DNA from: Acidobacteriota bacterium
GTDB lineage: Bacteria; Acidobacteriota; Terriglobia; Bryobacterales; Bryobacteraceae
Direction of reading: 5' to 3'
Assembly: GCA_017307505.1 (NCBI GenBank)
Contig: JAFKEE010000033.1
Location: 108,197-172,196 of the forward strand
Length of the DNA stretch: 64,000 bases
The translations under genes and the position numbers were made by a program. Shown piece after piece: positions 8,270-16,777 of the stretch. The notes below the pieces were generated by a model, which saw nothing but the letters and a program-made list of their open reading frames with translations, searched no databases and was not told the DNA's origin. Position 1 is the first letter of the stretch. The number at the start of each line of letters is the position of its first letter.

Positions 8270-10867
8270 ATGCGGAACCCTCAGAAACCCAATAGCGCGC
8301 TATTCCGAGCCCTGTTGTGGCTCTACCCGGCCGACTTCCGGGATGAGTACGGGCGAGAGATGTCGATGGTGTTCTCTGACCGCTACTGTGCCGCCTCTTC
8401 GGGCGGAGAGCGGCTGAGAATCTGTTTCGAGGCGTTGACGGGAGTACTGAAGGAAGCGCCCAGGGAGCAACTCTCCACGCTCAGCCAGGATGTCCGGTAC
8501 GCGCTTCGAACCTTGAGCAAGACGCCCAGTTTCAGCTTCACCGCGGTGGTGACCCTCGCCCTGGCGATTGGTGCGACGACCGTGATCTTCTCGCTGTTGC
8601 ACGCGATGCTTCTGCGTCCCCTGCCGTTCCAGAACCCGCAGCGGATTGTGCGGATTTTCAATACGTTTCAGAAGCTTGGGATCACCAATTTCACTGCGTC
8701 GGTTCCGGACTTTGTCTCCTACCAGCAGCGAGCCCGTGGATTCACAGAGTTGGGAGGATTCACGTCTCGGGCCGTGACATTGACCGGCGACGGCCAGCCG
8801 GACCATGCCGAAGCTACTGTGATCTCCGCCAACCTGGTGCCCATGCTAGGGATCCAGCCGCTGCTCGGGCGCGCCTTCCTGCCGGAAGAGGACAAGCCGG
8901 GGCATGCACAAGTGGCCATGATCAGCGAAGGGCTGTTTGAACGGCGCTACGGCCGGGATGCCGCGATTGTGGGCCGGACAATCCGGGTGGATGGACATGC
9001 GCATACCGTCGTGGGCGTCCTGCCTCAACAGATGGGCTTCTCGTCCAAGGCAGAGGTCTGGCTGCCACTGGCGCCAGATCTGGCGAAGGAGAACCGATCG
9101 AACCACTATCTATCTGTGCTGGCCCGACTGAAGCCAGGGTTCAGCCTGCAGGGCGCACAGGCGGATTTGAACAGAGTCTGCTCGGAACTGGGCAAGGAGT
9201 TTCCGGGTTCCAACGGCGGTTGGGGCGCACGGCTGGTACCGGCATTGGATTGGGTGGTAGGCCGCAAGCTGCAGACGAGCCTGTGGGTGCTGATCTCCTC
9301 TGTGGGGCTGCTGCTGCTGGTGGCGTGCGCGAACATTGCCAATCTGCTGCTGACACGGGCCAGCGCGCGGCGCGAGGAGATGAGCGTCAGGATGGCATTA
9401 GGTGCGAGCCGGGCACGGTTACTGCGGCAGATGCTGACGGAGAACCTGGTTCTGGCAACAATTGGCGGCTGTGCCGGGCTGCTGCTGGCGGCCGTGGGGC
9501 TGGCTGGCCTGCAGAAGCTACTGCCTGTGGGCACGCCGCGGGTGGATACGCTGGGGCTGGACTCGCCGGTGCTGCTGTTCGCCTTGGCGATTACGTTCGC
9601 TACCTCGATTCTGTTCGGGTTGGCTCCGGCGTGGCTGGCGAGCCGCTCAACATTAAACTCTGCCTTGCGGCAATCGGGCCGGACTCATTCGGGGCGCAAT
9701 CCTTTGCGGCAGTCGCTGGTAGTCGGCCAGATGGCGATTGCGACGGTACTGGTAATCGGCACGGCGTTATTGCTGCAGAGCCTGGCGCGGTTGCAGGACT
9801 CGCAGCCCGGCTTCCGGCCGGATCATGTTCTGGTCGCCTCCATCAGCCTGCCGGAGGGGAAGTATCCGACTCAGGACCATGCCGCGGCGTTCTACCGCCG
9901 GCTGCTGCCGGAGGTCCAGGCGTTACCGGGAGTGACCTCGGCCGGAGTGGCGAGCATGACTCCAATAAGCGGAGACGACACGAGCATGACGGTGGCCGCA
10001 GGCCCGGGCCCGTCCCAGCCGCAGGAGAAACCCAGGCAGGCGTCCTGGCGGATTATCTCGCCTGGAGCGATGGAGACGTTGGGCGTAAAGCTGGTGCGCG
10101 GACGGTTCTTCAGCCAGTCGGACACGCCGGATCAGAAGCCGATGGTCATCAGCGAGGGTCTGGCGCGGCGGCTCTGGCCCGACGGAACGGATCCGCTCCA
10201 GCAGCAGGTTCACCTGGGGAATGGCCAGGTTTTCAACATTGTCGGGATCGTGGGCGACGTGCGGCATGCCGGACTGGCCGAGGAGCCGCCCGCCACCATG
10301 TATATGCACTCGTCGTGGTATCTGTGGCCGACGATGGTATTGATGGTCCGGACTTCGGGCGACCCGCTGGCCATGGCCGGCCCGCTGCGCGAGGCGGTGC
10401 GCCGGATTGATCCGGATCAACCGCTATTTGCCGTCCGGACGATGTCAGAGATCGTTGCCGCCGATACGGCCCAGCCCAGGCTGAGAACCGGTTTGATGGC
10501 GGCCTTCGCCTTGCTCGCGTTGATTCTAGGTGCCTTGGGTGTCTCGGGCGTTGTCGCCTATGGAGTGGCGCGGCGTTCCCGCGAACTGGCCTTGCGGATG
10601 GCCCTGGGCGCTACGCCTGGTCAGGTGCAGGGTAGCGTGATGAGAACGGGTGGATCGCTGGCCCTGCTGGGCCTCGCCGTCGGGCTGGCGTCGGCACTTG
10701 GATTGGGCCGGTTCCTCTCGAGTCTGCTCTATCAGGTGCAGCCCAATGACCCGGTGACGTTCTCGGCTATCGGCGCCACGCTGCTGGTAGTGAGCCTGCT
10801 CGCCTGCTGGGTTCCTTCGCGCCGCGCGGTCAGGATCGATCCGGCGGCGTCGCTGAGGAACGAATAA
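8270..10867 (+). CDS. MacB-like ABC permease, acidobacterial duplicated orphan permease (ADOP)
   Basis: An 865-residue inner-membrane protein with the ADOP layout. It has a short cytoplasmic N-terminal region (ALLWLYPADFRDEYG), then DVRYALRTLSKTPSFSF and a first transmembrane helix. A large periplasmic MacB_PCD domain and three FtsX helices (from LISSVGLLLLVACANIANLL) follow, then a second periplasmic plus FtsX repeat ending in VPSRRAVRIDPAASLRNE. No ATPase gene is nearby, as is usual for these orphan permeases, so substrate and energy source are unknown. GGGGGA before the ATG serves as the ribosome site. It is co-transcribed with the PadR regulator. Confidence 0.9.
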   Translation: MRNPQKPNSALFRALLWLYPADFRDEYGREMSMVFSDRYCAASSGGERLRICFEALTGVLKEAPREQLSTLSQDVRYALRTLSKTPSFSFTAVVTLALAIGATTVIFSLLHAMLLRPLPFQNPQRIVRIFNTFQKLGITNFTASVPDFVSYQQRARGFTELGGFTSRAVTLTGDGQPDHAEATVISANLVPMLGIQPLLGRAFLPEEDKPGHAQVAMISEGLFERRYGRDAAIVGRTIRVDGHAHTVVGVLPQQMGFSSKAEVWLPLAPDLAKENRSNHYLSVLARLKPGFSLQGAQADLNRVCSELGKEFPGSNGGWGARLVPALDWVVGRKLQTSLWVLISSVGLLLLVACANIANLLLTRASARREEMSVRMALGASRARLLRQMLTENLVLATIGGCAGLLLAAVGLAGLQKLLPVGTPRVDTLGLDSPVLLFALAITFATSILFGLAPAWLASRSTLNSALRQSGRTHSGRNPLRQSLVVGQMAIATVLVIGTALLLQSLARLQDSQPGFRPDHVLVASISLPEGKYPTQDHAAAFYRRLLPEVQALPGVTSAGVASMTPISGDDTSMTVAAGPGPSQPQEKPRQASWRIISPGAMETLGVKLVRGRFFSQSDTPDQKPMVISEGLARRLWPDGTDPLQQQVHLGNGQVFNIVGIVGDVRHAGLAEEPPATMYMHSSWYLWPTMVLMVRTSGDPLAMAGPLREAVRRIDPDQPLFAVRTMSEIVAADTAQPRLRTGLMAAFALLALILGALGVSGVVAYGVARRSRELALRMALGATPGQVQGSVMRTGGSLALLGLAVGLASALGLGRFLSSLLYQVQPNDPVTFSAIGATLLVVSLLACWVPSRRAVRIDPAASLRNE

Positions 10868-10923
10868 CCGTCCCGAAAGATGCGGATGGGGGCCGCGGTT
10901 TGCTAAACTACTTTTTAGCCGAT

Positions 10924-10999
10924 GGCCAGGTAGCTCAGTTGGTAGAGCGCGGCCCTGAAAAGGCCGGCGTCGGCGGTTCAAGTCCGTCCCTGGCCACCA
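10924..10999 (+). tRNA. tRNA-Phe (GAA)
   Basis: A complete 76-nt cloverleaf. Acceptor stem GGCCAGG/CCTGGCC, D arm GCTC...GAGC, anticodon stem CGGCC/GGCCG around loop CTGAAAA (anticodon GAA), T arm GGCGG TTCAAGT CCGTC, discriminator A and an encoded CCA at 10997-10999. It stands alone between the ADOP operon and the glycosyltransferase genes. Confidence 0.97.
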
Positions 11000-11208
11000 T
11001 TTTCTCTTATTCGTTCGATTCGGCCGAACATCCTCCTTTCCAGTCTGTTGAAAAGTCCCTTGGGCCCATCTGCGTCTCCGCGCATTGTCGGCGGAATTCC
11101 TGCCAGAATCGCTGACATTGCGTGTTCACCGGCAGCCGTGGCGAGTCTGCAGGGGAGGTGTCTAGGTGAACATTTCTCAATCCGACGTGTTATCTTCTTC
11201 GGTGAGTC

Positions 11209-12207
11209 GTGAAGTCGGCCTCGATGCGGGCTTGTCAACCAGAAGCGAAGTCAACTCCCTTGGTGAGCGTGGTGATGGGGGTGTACAACGTCGCCCCATA
11301 TGTGAATGCAGCCGTGCACTCAGCCCTGCTCCAGACCCTGACCGAAATTGAAGTGATTGTCGTGGATGATGGGTCGACCGATGAGACCGCGGAGATCGTG
11401 GGATGCATTCAAGATCCCCGTCTGAGAGTCATCAAACGCGAGCACTTCGGTGCGGCGGCGACCTTGAATGCCGGAGTGGCGCAGGCCCGAGCCCCTTACA
11501 TCGCATTCCTCGATGGGGACGATGTGTGGCTACCGGACCGGCTCTCGCGGCATCTTCAGTTTATGGAAGCGCATCCAGGAGCGGACTTGAGCTTCTCGCT
11601 GTCGCGGCTGATCGGCGAGGACTCCGCGGACCTGGGCATCACCTCCCGAGCCGCATCGGGTCCGGTACGGTTCGAAGACCTGCTGGTGGATAATCGCATC
11701 GGCAATGGTTCGGCCGTTATGGTACGGCGGGCGTCGCTGACCGAGGTCGGCGCTTTCGAGGAAGGACTCCGCGGCGCGTATGACCTTGATGTCTGGCTGC
11801 GGCTGGCCTTGCGGCGGACGGACTGTGTCTTCTGCATCCCCGAGGTGCTGACCTGCTACCGGCGGCGTCAGGGGCAGATCACACAGAACTGGCGGCTGAT
11901 GGCAGACAACTGGATGAAGGTGCTGGACAAGTACCGCCGGCAGGATCCCGCACGCGTGGCACCGCTGGAGGCCAGGGCGCGCTGCAATCTCTACCGTTAT
12001 CTCGCCGCGGGCGCCTATGAAGGCGGCGAGTTCCGAGCCGGTCTCGGCCTCATTGGGCGCTCGCTGCAAGCGCACCCGGGCCTGTTTCTTTCAACGCCCC
12101 GAAGCTATCTGATCAGCGGCGGACTGCTGGCGGGCGCCGTGCTGCCCCTATCGGTGCGAGCCCGGCTCGAAGCGGCCTTCCGATCCATCTGGCGCCGGCT
12201 CACATGA
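11209..12207 (+). CDS. Family 2 glycosyltransferase
   Basis: A GT-A fold glycosyltransferase of 332 residues. VSVVMGVYNVAPYV and EVIVVDDGSTDETAEIV form the nucleotide-sugar site, FLDGDDVW is the DXD-type metal motif, and AYDLDVWLRLAL is the acceptor-side ED-equivalent. The C-terminal 60 residues are helical without a clear membrane span. The start is GTG 11209, with an in-frame ATG at 11224 as the alternative. The stop overlaps the next start as ATGA. It is first of three coupled genes (GT2, GT2, FkbM methyltransferase) that probably decorate a surface polysaccharide or glycoprotein. Donor and acceptor are unknown. Confidence 0.9.
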   Translation: MKSASMRACQPEAKSTPLVSVVMGVYNVAPYVNAAVHSALLQTLTEIEVIVVDDGSTDETAEIVGCIQDPRLRVIKREHFGAAATLNAGVAQARAPYIAFLDGDDVWLPDRLSRHLQFMEAHPGADLSFSLSRLIGEDSADLGITSRAASGPVRFEDLLVDNRIGNGSAVMVRRASLTEVGAFEEGLRGAYDLDVWLRLALRRTDCVFCIPEVLTCYRRRQGQITQNWRLMADNWMKVLDKYRRQDPARVAPLEARARCNLYRYLAAGAYEGGEFRAGLGLIGRSLQAHPGLFLSTPRSYLISGGLLAGAVLPLSVRARLEAAFRSIWRRLT

Positions 12208-13157
12208 CGAGCGCCCGCTGCACTGTGGTCATGCCGGTCCGGGATGCAGCCCGGTTCATTGGCGCGGCCGTAAGCTCCGTGTTGGGGCAGACGATGCGCC
12301 ACTTTGAATTGCTGGTTGTCGACGACCGTTCGACTGACGGGAGTGCGGAGATTGTCCGGAGGTCGCAGGATCCGCGCGTCGTCCTCCTTCCTTGCCAGGG
12401 CGAGGGGGTGTCGGCAGCCCGAAATACGGCCCTGCGCACGGCACGCAGCGGGTACATCGCGTTTCTGGACGCGGATGACCTGTGGACCCCGGAGCACCTG
12501 CAACTGCACCTGGATCATCTTGAGAGGCAGCCCGAGGTGGATCTCACATTTTCGCCGGTGAAGTGGATTGATGAAGCGGGTGCGCCTCTGGGCCGGCCGG
12601 TGAGCTTGCACGTTGGGCGATTCTCCTATGAAGAACTATTGCTGGAGTATCTGCCAGTGACAACGTCAAGCTGGGTGGCCCGGCGCTCCGCTTTGGACAA
12701 GACGGGCGGGTTTGACATCATGCTGCCCGCCGGCAGCGATCATGATCTCTGCTTGCGGATCGCGCTGCTCAGAGACTTGAACGTGGAAGGTCTTGAACGC
12801 CCACCGATGCTGTACCGGCGCCGCGCCGGCCAGATCACCTCGGACCGTGCCCATAAGGCGGTGGCGTGGCAGCAACTGGTGGACAAGCAGGCAGCGCTGA
12901 CACAACGAGCGACTCCACAGAAACTGCGCCAGGCGACGGCCTGCCTGCGTCGGGCACTGGCGGCCCTGGCCTTCGAGGAGGAGGCCTACGCGGAGGCCCG
13001 CGAGCACTTCTCCGGCGCGTTGCTCCTGGGCGGACGGACTTTGATGGCTGACCGGCGCACTTGGGTGATGGCGGCCGCGATGGCGGCTTCTCTGCTGCCG
13101 GACACAATGCGCCGGGCGGTGATCCAGTTTGGCCGGCGGCGGGTGGGCGGCGCATGA
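12204..13157 (+). CDS. Family 2 glycosyltransferase
   Basis: A 317-residue GT2 paralogue of the preceding gene, with the same architecture: CTVVMPVRDAARFIGAA, LLVVDDRSTDGSAEIV, FLDADDLWTPEHL and SDHDLCLRIALLRD. The C-terminal tail is helical and Ala-rich, ending near a weakly hydrophobic segment. Its ATG overlaps the upstream TGA by 4 nt and its own stop overlaps the FkbM gene by 4 nt, so the three should be made in fixed ratio. The two GT2 proteins are similar enough to suggest tandem duplication, with acceptor divergence most likely. Confidence 0.9.
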   Translation: MTSARCTVVMPVRDAARFIGAAVSSVLGQTMRHFELLVVDDRSTDGSAEIVRRSQDPRVVLLPCQGEGVSAARNTALRTARSGYIAFLDADDLWTPEHLQLHLDHLERQPEVDLTFSPVKWIDEAGAPLGRPVSLHVGRFSYEELLLEYLPVTTSSWVARRSALDKTGGFDIMLPAGSDHDLCLRIALLRDLNVEGLERPPMLYRRRAGQITSDRAHKAVAWQQLVDKQAALTQRATPQKLRQATACLRRALAALAFEEEAYAEAREHFSGALLLGGRTLMADRRTWVMAAAMAASLLPDTMRRAVIQFGRRRVGGA

Positions 13158-13957
13158 AAGCACTGGCGCCCGGCTCCTTCTGGCGTGAAGCGACGCGGGC
13201 CGCCCGCCTGGGCGCGTCGACTCATGACCACCTGGTGCTGTGGGCGTGCCAGCTCGCGCACAGCCTGCGCTATCGCATTCCTGCTGTGGTCGCCCCTCTA
13301 CGACTGGAGCCATCTATCCGATGCCATGGCTCGGTTCTACATACGCCCATCCGCTTCGCTGAGGACGACTGGCTCGCATTCCAGCAGGTCTTCGTGGAAG
13401 AGGAGTACTGCTGGCGAGGTAGTGTGCCCCGCACGATTATGGATGCAGGCGCCAACTGCGGTTTCGCGTCGCTATGGCTGGCCAGCAGGTTTCCAGGCGC
13501 GGAGCTTTGCTCGGTGGAGCCACATCCGGTACTGGCTCAAACACTGCGCCGGACGCTGGCTCGCAATTCGGTCGGCTCGACGGTGATTGAGGCAGCCCTG
13601 ACACCCCACGATGGCAACGCGACGCTATTCCAGGGTTCGCTCTCGACGGCCCACAGCCTGCTTGCTGGCATGCCGCTGGGTGGAACCGGAACCGTGGAAG
13701 TAGCAACACTTTCCATGCCCAGCCTCCTTGCGAAGCTCGGCTGGCAGGACGTAGACCTGCTGAAACTCGACATTGAGGGTGGCGAGGCTGCACTGTTCGC
13801 CGGGAGTCCGGATTGGCTGCGCCGCGTGGGCGGCATCGTCGGGGAACTCCACGGGGCATACAGTCCCGGGCAATTGACTGCGGACCTGAAGCCGGCGGGT
13901 TTCCGTGTCGAGATCCGCGGATCGCGTCCACCCTATCTATTCACAGCTGCACGGTAA
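13154..13957 (+). CDS. FkbM-family SAM-dependent methyltransferase
   Basis: A 267-residue FkbM-type methyltransferase that typically O-methylates sugars or polyketides. The SAM site is TIMDAGANCGFASLWLA with the acidic EPHP strand. The family DLLKLDIEGGEAALF motif follows in the C-terminal half. ATG 13154 overlaps the GT2 stop (ATGA). A longer frame beginning at 13061 exists, but it would overlap the GT2 gene by nearly 100 nt. In this context the likely role is methylating a sugar added by the two upstream glycosyltransferases, possibly as a chain-end cap. I infer this from gene order. Confidence 0.88.
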   Translation: MKALAPGSFWREATRAARLGASTHDHLVLWACQLAHSLRYRIPAVVAPLRLEPSIRCHGSVLHTPIRFAEDDWLAFQQVFVEEEYCWRGSVPRTIMDAGANCGFASLWLASRFPGAELCSVEPHPVLAQTLRRTLARNSVGSTVIEAALTPHDGNATLFQGSLSTAHSLLAGMPLGGTGTVEVATLSMPSLLAKLGWQDVDLLKLDIEGGEAALFAGSPDWLRRVGGIVGELHGAYSPGQLTADLKPAGFRVEIRGSRPPYLFTAAR

Positions 13958-14096
13958 GTCCGGCTCCAGCCCCTGAACTCCGCTGGCGGGCAACCGTCCG
14001 GCGTTGATGAGGTTTCCCCATTGTGATGCGGCTCGATATTCAGATATAGTTATCGTAAATTTTTGAGAGCCTCGGACAGGCTTGCCTGGAGCGAAC

Positions 14097-15152
14097 GTGA
14101 CCTGCAAGCGATGTAATGCGCCCTTGCGGCCCGGCGCCGCGTTTTGCGGAAAGTGTGGGAGCACGGTGGAGGCCGCACCGGCGGCTCGCCCGGCAGATCC
14201 CGGGAGTTGCGTGTGTGGCGCTCCGCTACGAGCGGATAAGCCATTTTGCGGCCGATGTGGAAGGCCGGCTCCAGGTGCAGCCGCTCCGGCTCCTTCTCCC
14301 GAGTTCCGACCGCCGGCGGCCTTCCCTTCGACTGCACCCATCGGACCTGCCCCTGAGTTTCCTGCCGCTACACCCGCGGCCCCGCCGGGATCGGGCGGCA
14401 AGGGTCTCATGATCGCTGGCGGCATGCTTCTGTTGCTGGCAGGCGCGGGCGGAGGCTGGTGGTACTACCAGCGTGGGAAGACGGTGGGTTCGGAACCTGC
14501 TCCGACACAGGCAGCCGCACCGGTAACGCAGCCAGTTGCTTCCGCCGCGACGCCGGCGCAGGCGGCCCCGGTGTCCCTCCCCGCCCCCACAGAGCAGGCC
14601 GCGACAGCGCCCCCGGCGACGTCTCAGCCGGCTCCGGATCGAACAGGTGGGCGTGAGCCAGAGGTCCGCCGAGCCCCTGTTCAGGCACAGGCGGTCCCAC
14701 CGGCACCGGCGCTGCCTGCCATACAAACGCCGGTTCGTCCGATAGATCGACCGCCAGCGCCGGCACAGCAAGTGGCAACCGCTCCGCAGCAAGCGGCACC
14801 AACGCCCGTGGTGCAAGCGCCACCGCCTGTCGTGGAAACGCCCAGGCCTCCGGCGGTCCGGACCGAGCCGGCGCCGCAGCGCCCGCAGCCATCCGTGCCC
14901 GCGGCGGGCTTGATCACCTGGTCAGGCAAGCTGAAAAAGAACGAGGCGGTGGCCATCGATGGGACTGGAGCATCCACGGGTACGCTGCAAGGCGCCCTGC
15001 CTGGCGTGCCGGTGATGATCGAAGTCGAGCCGAAGGAAATCGGAGTAGCCGAGGCGCCCGGCCCCGGCAATGGGTGGAGGCGCCTGGTGCTGCGCAGCCG
15101 CGCGGATCGCAACATGGTGGTCACCATCCGCTGGCAGAGATTGGGGAACTGA
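14097..15152 (+). CDS. Membrane protein with two zinc ribbons and a proline-rich periplasmic linker
   Basis: A 351-residue protein with two N-terminal zinc ribbons: C3/C6/C17/C20 and C38/C40/C51/C54. A short Pro/Ala linker leads to one transmembrane helix at about 103-126 (AGGMLLLLAGAGGGWWYY). A very Pro/Gln/Ala-rich stretch of roughly 140 residues follows, then a C-terminal beta-type domain of about 75 residues (GLITWSGKLKKNEAVAIDG onward). GTG 14097 is chosen because GGAG precedes it by 5 nt and it starts right at the first ribbon. A TTG at 14082 is the alternative. The gene is 13 nt from the next, which also starts with a zinc ribbon. Function is unknown. Confidence 0.75.
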   Translation: MTCKRCNAPLRPGAAFCGKCGSTVEAAPAARPADPGSCVCGAPLRADKPFCGRCGRPAPGAAAPAPSPEFRPPAAFPSTAPIGPAPEFPAATPAAPPGSGGKGLMIAGGMLLLLAGAGGGWWYYQRGKTVGSEPAPTQAAAPVTQPVASAATPAQAAPVSLPAPTEQAATAPPATSQPAPDRTGGREPEVRRAPVQAQAVPPAPALPAIQTPVRPIDRPPAPAQQVATAPQQAAPTPVVQAPPPVVETPRPPAVRTEPAPQRPQPSVPAAGLITWSGKLKKNEAVAIDGTGASTGTLQGALPGVPVMIEVEPKEIGVAEAPGPGNGWRRLVLRSRADRNMVVTIRWQRLGN

Positions 15153-15165
15153 CTCAGGAGGAACT

Positions 15166-16260
15166 GTGAACCGATACTGTGGAACGTGCGGAACCCTGGC
15201 GGATGCGGAGGACCGCTTCTGTCCCGGTTGTGGCAAGCCGATCGGAGGACCGCCTTCGCCCGCGTATGCCGCGCAGCCCAACCCGGCGCCTCCCTATCCG
15301 GCACAGCCGGGACCAGCCCGGGCGCCAGGTTACGGAGCCCAACCGGCGCCGCCCGCATACCAGGCGCCGCAGCGCACACCACCACCGCCACCGTTCCCCA
15401 TGCCGGTGGCAGCTCCTCCGCCGCCAGTCCCGCCGGCTCAGAAGCCGGAGACTCAGTGGTTTTACGCGGTGGGGGGGAAACAGCAGGGACCTGTTCCAGA
15501 GTCGGTGCTGCGGGTCGCGCTGCAAACCCTGCCGGCGGATACGCTGGTCTGGCAACCGGGTCTGCCGGGTTGGAAATCCGCCATGGAAGCGGGCCTGAAG
15601 GCGCCGGCCGCGCCTGCCTTTAATCCGCCACCCCCGCAGTATCCATCCACACCCGCCGCGCCGGCCCCGCCGCCGCCAGCCTTCAACACAGCCGCGCCGG
15701 GGTTCAATCAGGCGCCGCCGGCGGCAAGGCCCGCGTTCGCACCTCCTGCCGGCTTTCCAGCACCAACCGCGCCGCAGTTCGGCGCTCCAGCCATTGCCAC
15801 AACTGCGCCAGTGAATGGACCCACACCACCCAGCATGCACTGGCTGGTGCTGCTGATCTTCACCTGGGTGACCGGCGGCCTGGCCGGATTGGTCTGGGCC
15901 TTCCGCCAGGCATCCTTCGTGAAAAAGCTCGATCCGTCGAGCAAGGCGGTGCTTCTGCTCGCCATCACCACACTCGGGATGGTCGCGCAGGTCGTGATGT
16001 ACATCGGAGCGATGCAGTCCCTTTCCGCCTCATCGATCGCGACGGCCAGCATGGTGATCCTGCTGATCAATGTAGTGATCATTGTCTGTGGCCTCATGGC
16101 GGTGTTCGGCATGCGCAGTTCGATTGTGCGTTACTACAACACGACGGAGCCCATCGGCCTGAAGCTGAGCGGCGTGATGACCTTCTTCTTCAGCATCCTC
16201 TACTTCCAGTACCACTTCTCACGCATCGCGGAGTGGAAGAAGACTGGACGCCTGGGTTAA
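15166..16260 (+). CDS. Zinc-ribbon, GYF_2-domain multi-pass membrane protein
   Basis: A 364-residue protein. Zinc ribbon C5/C8/C19/C22, a Pro-rich linker, and a GYF_2 domain at about 97-145 (WFYAVGGKQQGPVPES, DTLVWQPGLPGWKSA). A second Pro-rich linker follows, then about four transmembrane helices from residue 225 with a DUF4234-like pattern (HWLVLLIFTWVTGGLAGLVW; FFFSILYFQYHFSRIAEWK). GYF domains bind proline-rich peptides in eukaryotes, and both this protein and its upstream neighbour carry long proline-rich stretches, so an interaction is conceivable. The GTG start has AGGAGGA 3-9 nt upstream. The same zinc ribbon plus GYF_2 pairing recurs in the gene at 20758. Confidence 0.8.
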   Translation: MNRYCGTCGTLADAEDRFCPGCGKPIGGPPSPAYAAQPNPAPPYPAQPGPARAPGYGAQPAPPAYQAPQRTPPPPPFPMPVAAPPPPVPPAQKPETQWFYAVGGKQQGPVPESVLRVALQTLPADTLVWQPGLPGWKSAMEAGLKAPAAPAFNPPPPQYPSTPAAPAPPPPAFNTAAPGFNQAPPAARPAFAPPAGFPAPTAPQFGAPAIATTAPVNGPTPPSMHWLVLLIFTWVTGGLAGLVWAFRQASFVKKLDPSSKAVLLLAITTLGMVAQVVMYIGAMQSLSASSIATASMVILLINVVIIVCGLMAVFGMRSSIVRYYNTTEPIGLKLSGVMTFFFSILYFQYHFSRIAEWKKTGRLG

Positions 16261-16267
16261 GACCGGG

Positions 16268-16591
16268 TTATCTGCCCGCGGGCACCCGTTGTGCCATGCC
16301 CGCACCCGCTGGTTTGACCAGCCGGTCGCCTGGCTGTAGGCCCTTATACCAGAAGGGGTAGGAACTGGCTTCGCATTCAAAAGAGCGAATCTCGCCGTCG
16401 TCGCGAATGTAGCGAACCAGGAAGTACTCGCGCGTGTTGCCGTCGCCATAGTCGGCGGAACGGCGCTCGATGGCGCTTACCGTTCCCGACCAGGCATCGC
16501 GGTTCTTCCGCTTCTGGGCAAACATGATGATCGCGGAAAGCACGCCGGCCGCCAGGAGGCCCAGCAGCAACGGAAGTATCTTCTCACCCAT
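16268..16591 (-). CDS. Small membrane-anchored DUF3592-like protein
   Basis: A 107-residue protein with one N-terminal transmembrane helix (ILPLLLGLLAAGVLSAIIMF). It is followed by a small beta domain (WSGTVSAIERRSADYGDG, EYFLVRYIRDDGEIRSFEC) reminiscent of DUF3592-type soluble domains. The start at 16591 has GGGAAGGGA upstream. An in-frame start 15 codons earlier lacks this. It lies opposite and between the zinc-ribbon/GYF_2 genes and the archaemetzincin gene, 7 nt from the convergent stop. It may be unrelated to that cluster. Function is unknown. Confidence 0.65.
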   Translation of the reverse strand: MGEKILPLLLGLLAAGVLSAIIMFAQKRKNRDAWSGTVSAIERRSADYGDGNTREYFLVRYIRDDGEIRSFECEASSYPFWYKGLQPGDRLVKPAGAGMAQRVPAGR

Positions 16592-16777
16592 TCTGTGTAT
16601 CCCTTCCCTGTGAGGACGCCCTACCTGGCGCATCACGCCCGCAGCAATAGAAACAAGTCCGCCGGAGCCTGCACAGTCATCCAGATCGCCAGCGACCGGC
16701 AGCCGTAAGGACGGGGTGCAAATAGTATAGCTCTAACAATAGATTCAGATCTCTTTCTCGTATATGATGCGGAAAGC

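Noticed and set aside
9220..10410. 396-codon plus-strand frame inside the first ADOP gene
   Set aside because: Gly/Arg/Ala-rich frame-shifted shadow of the permease; no domain.
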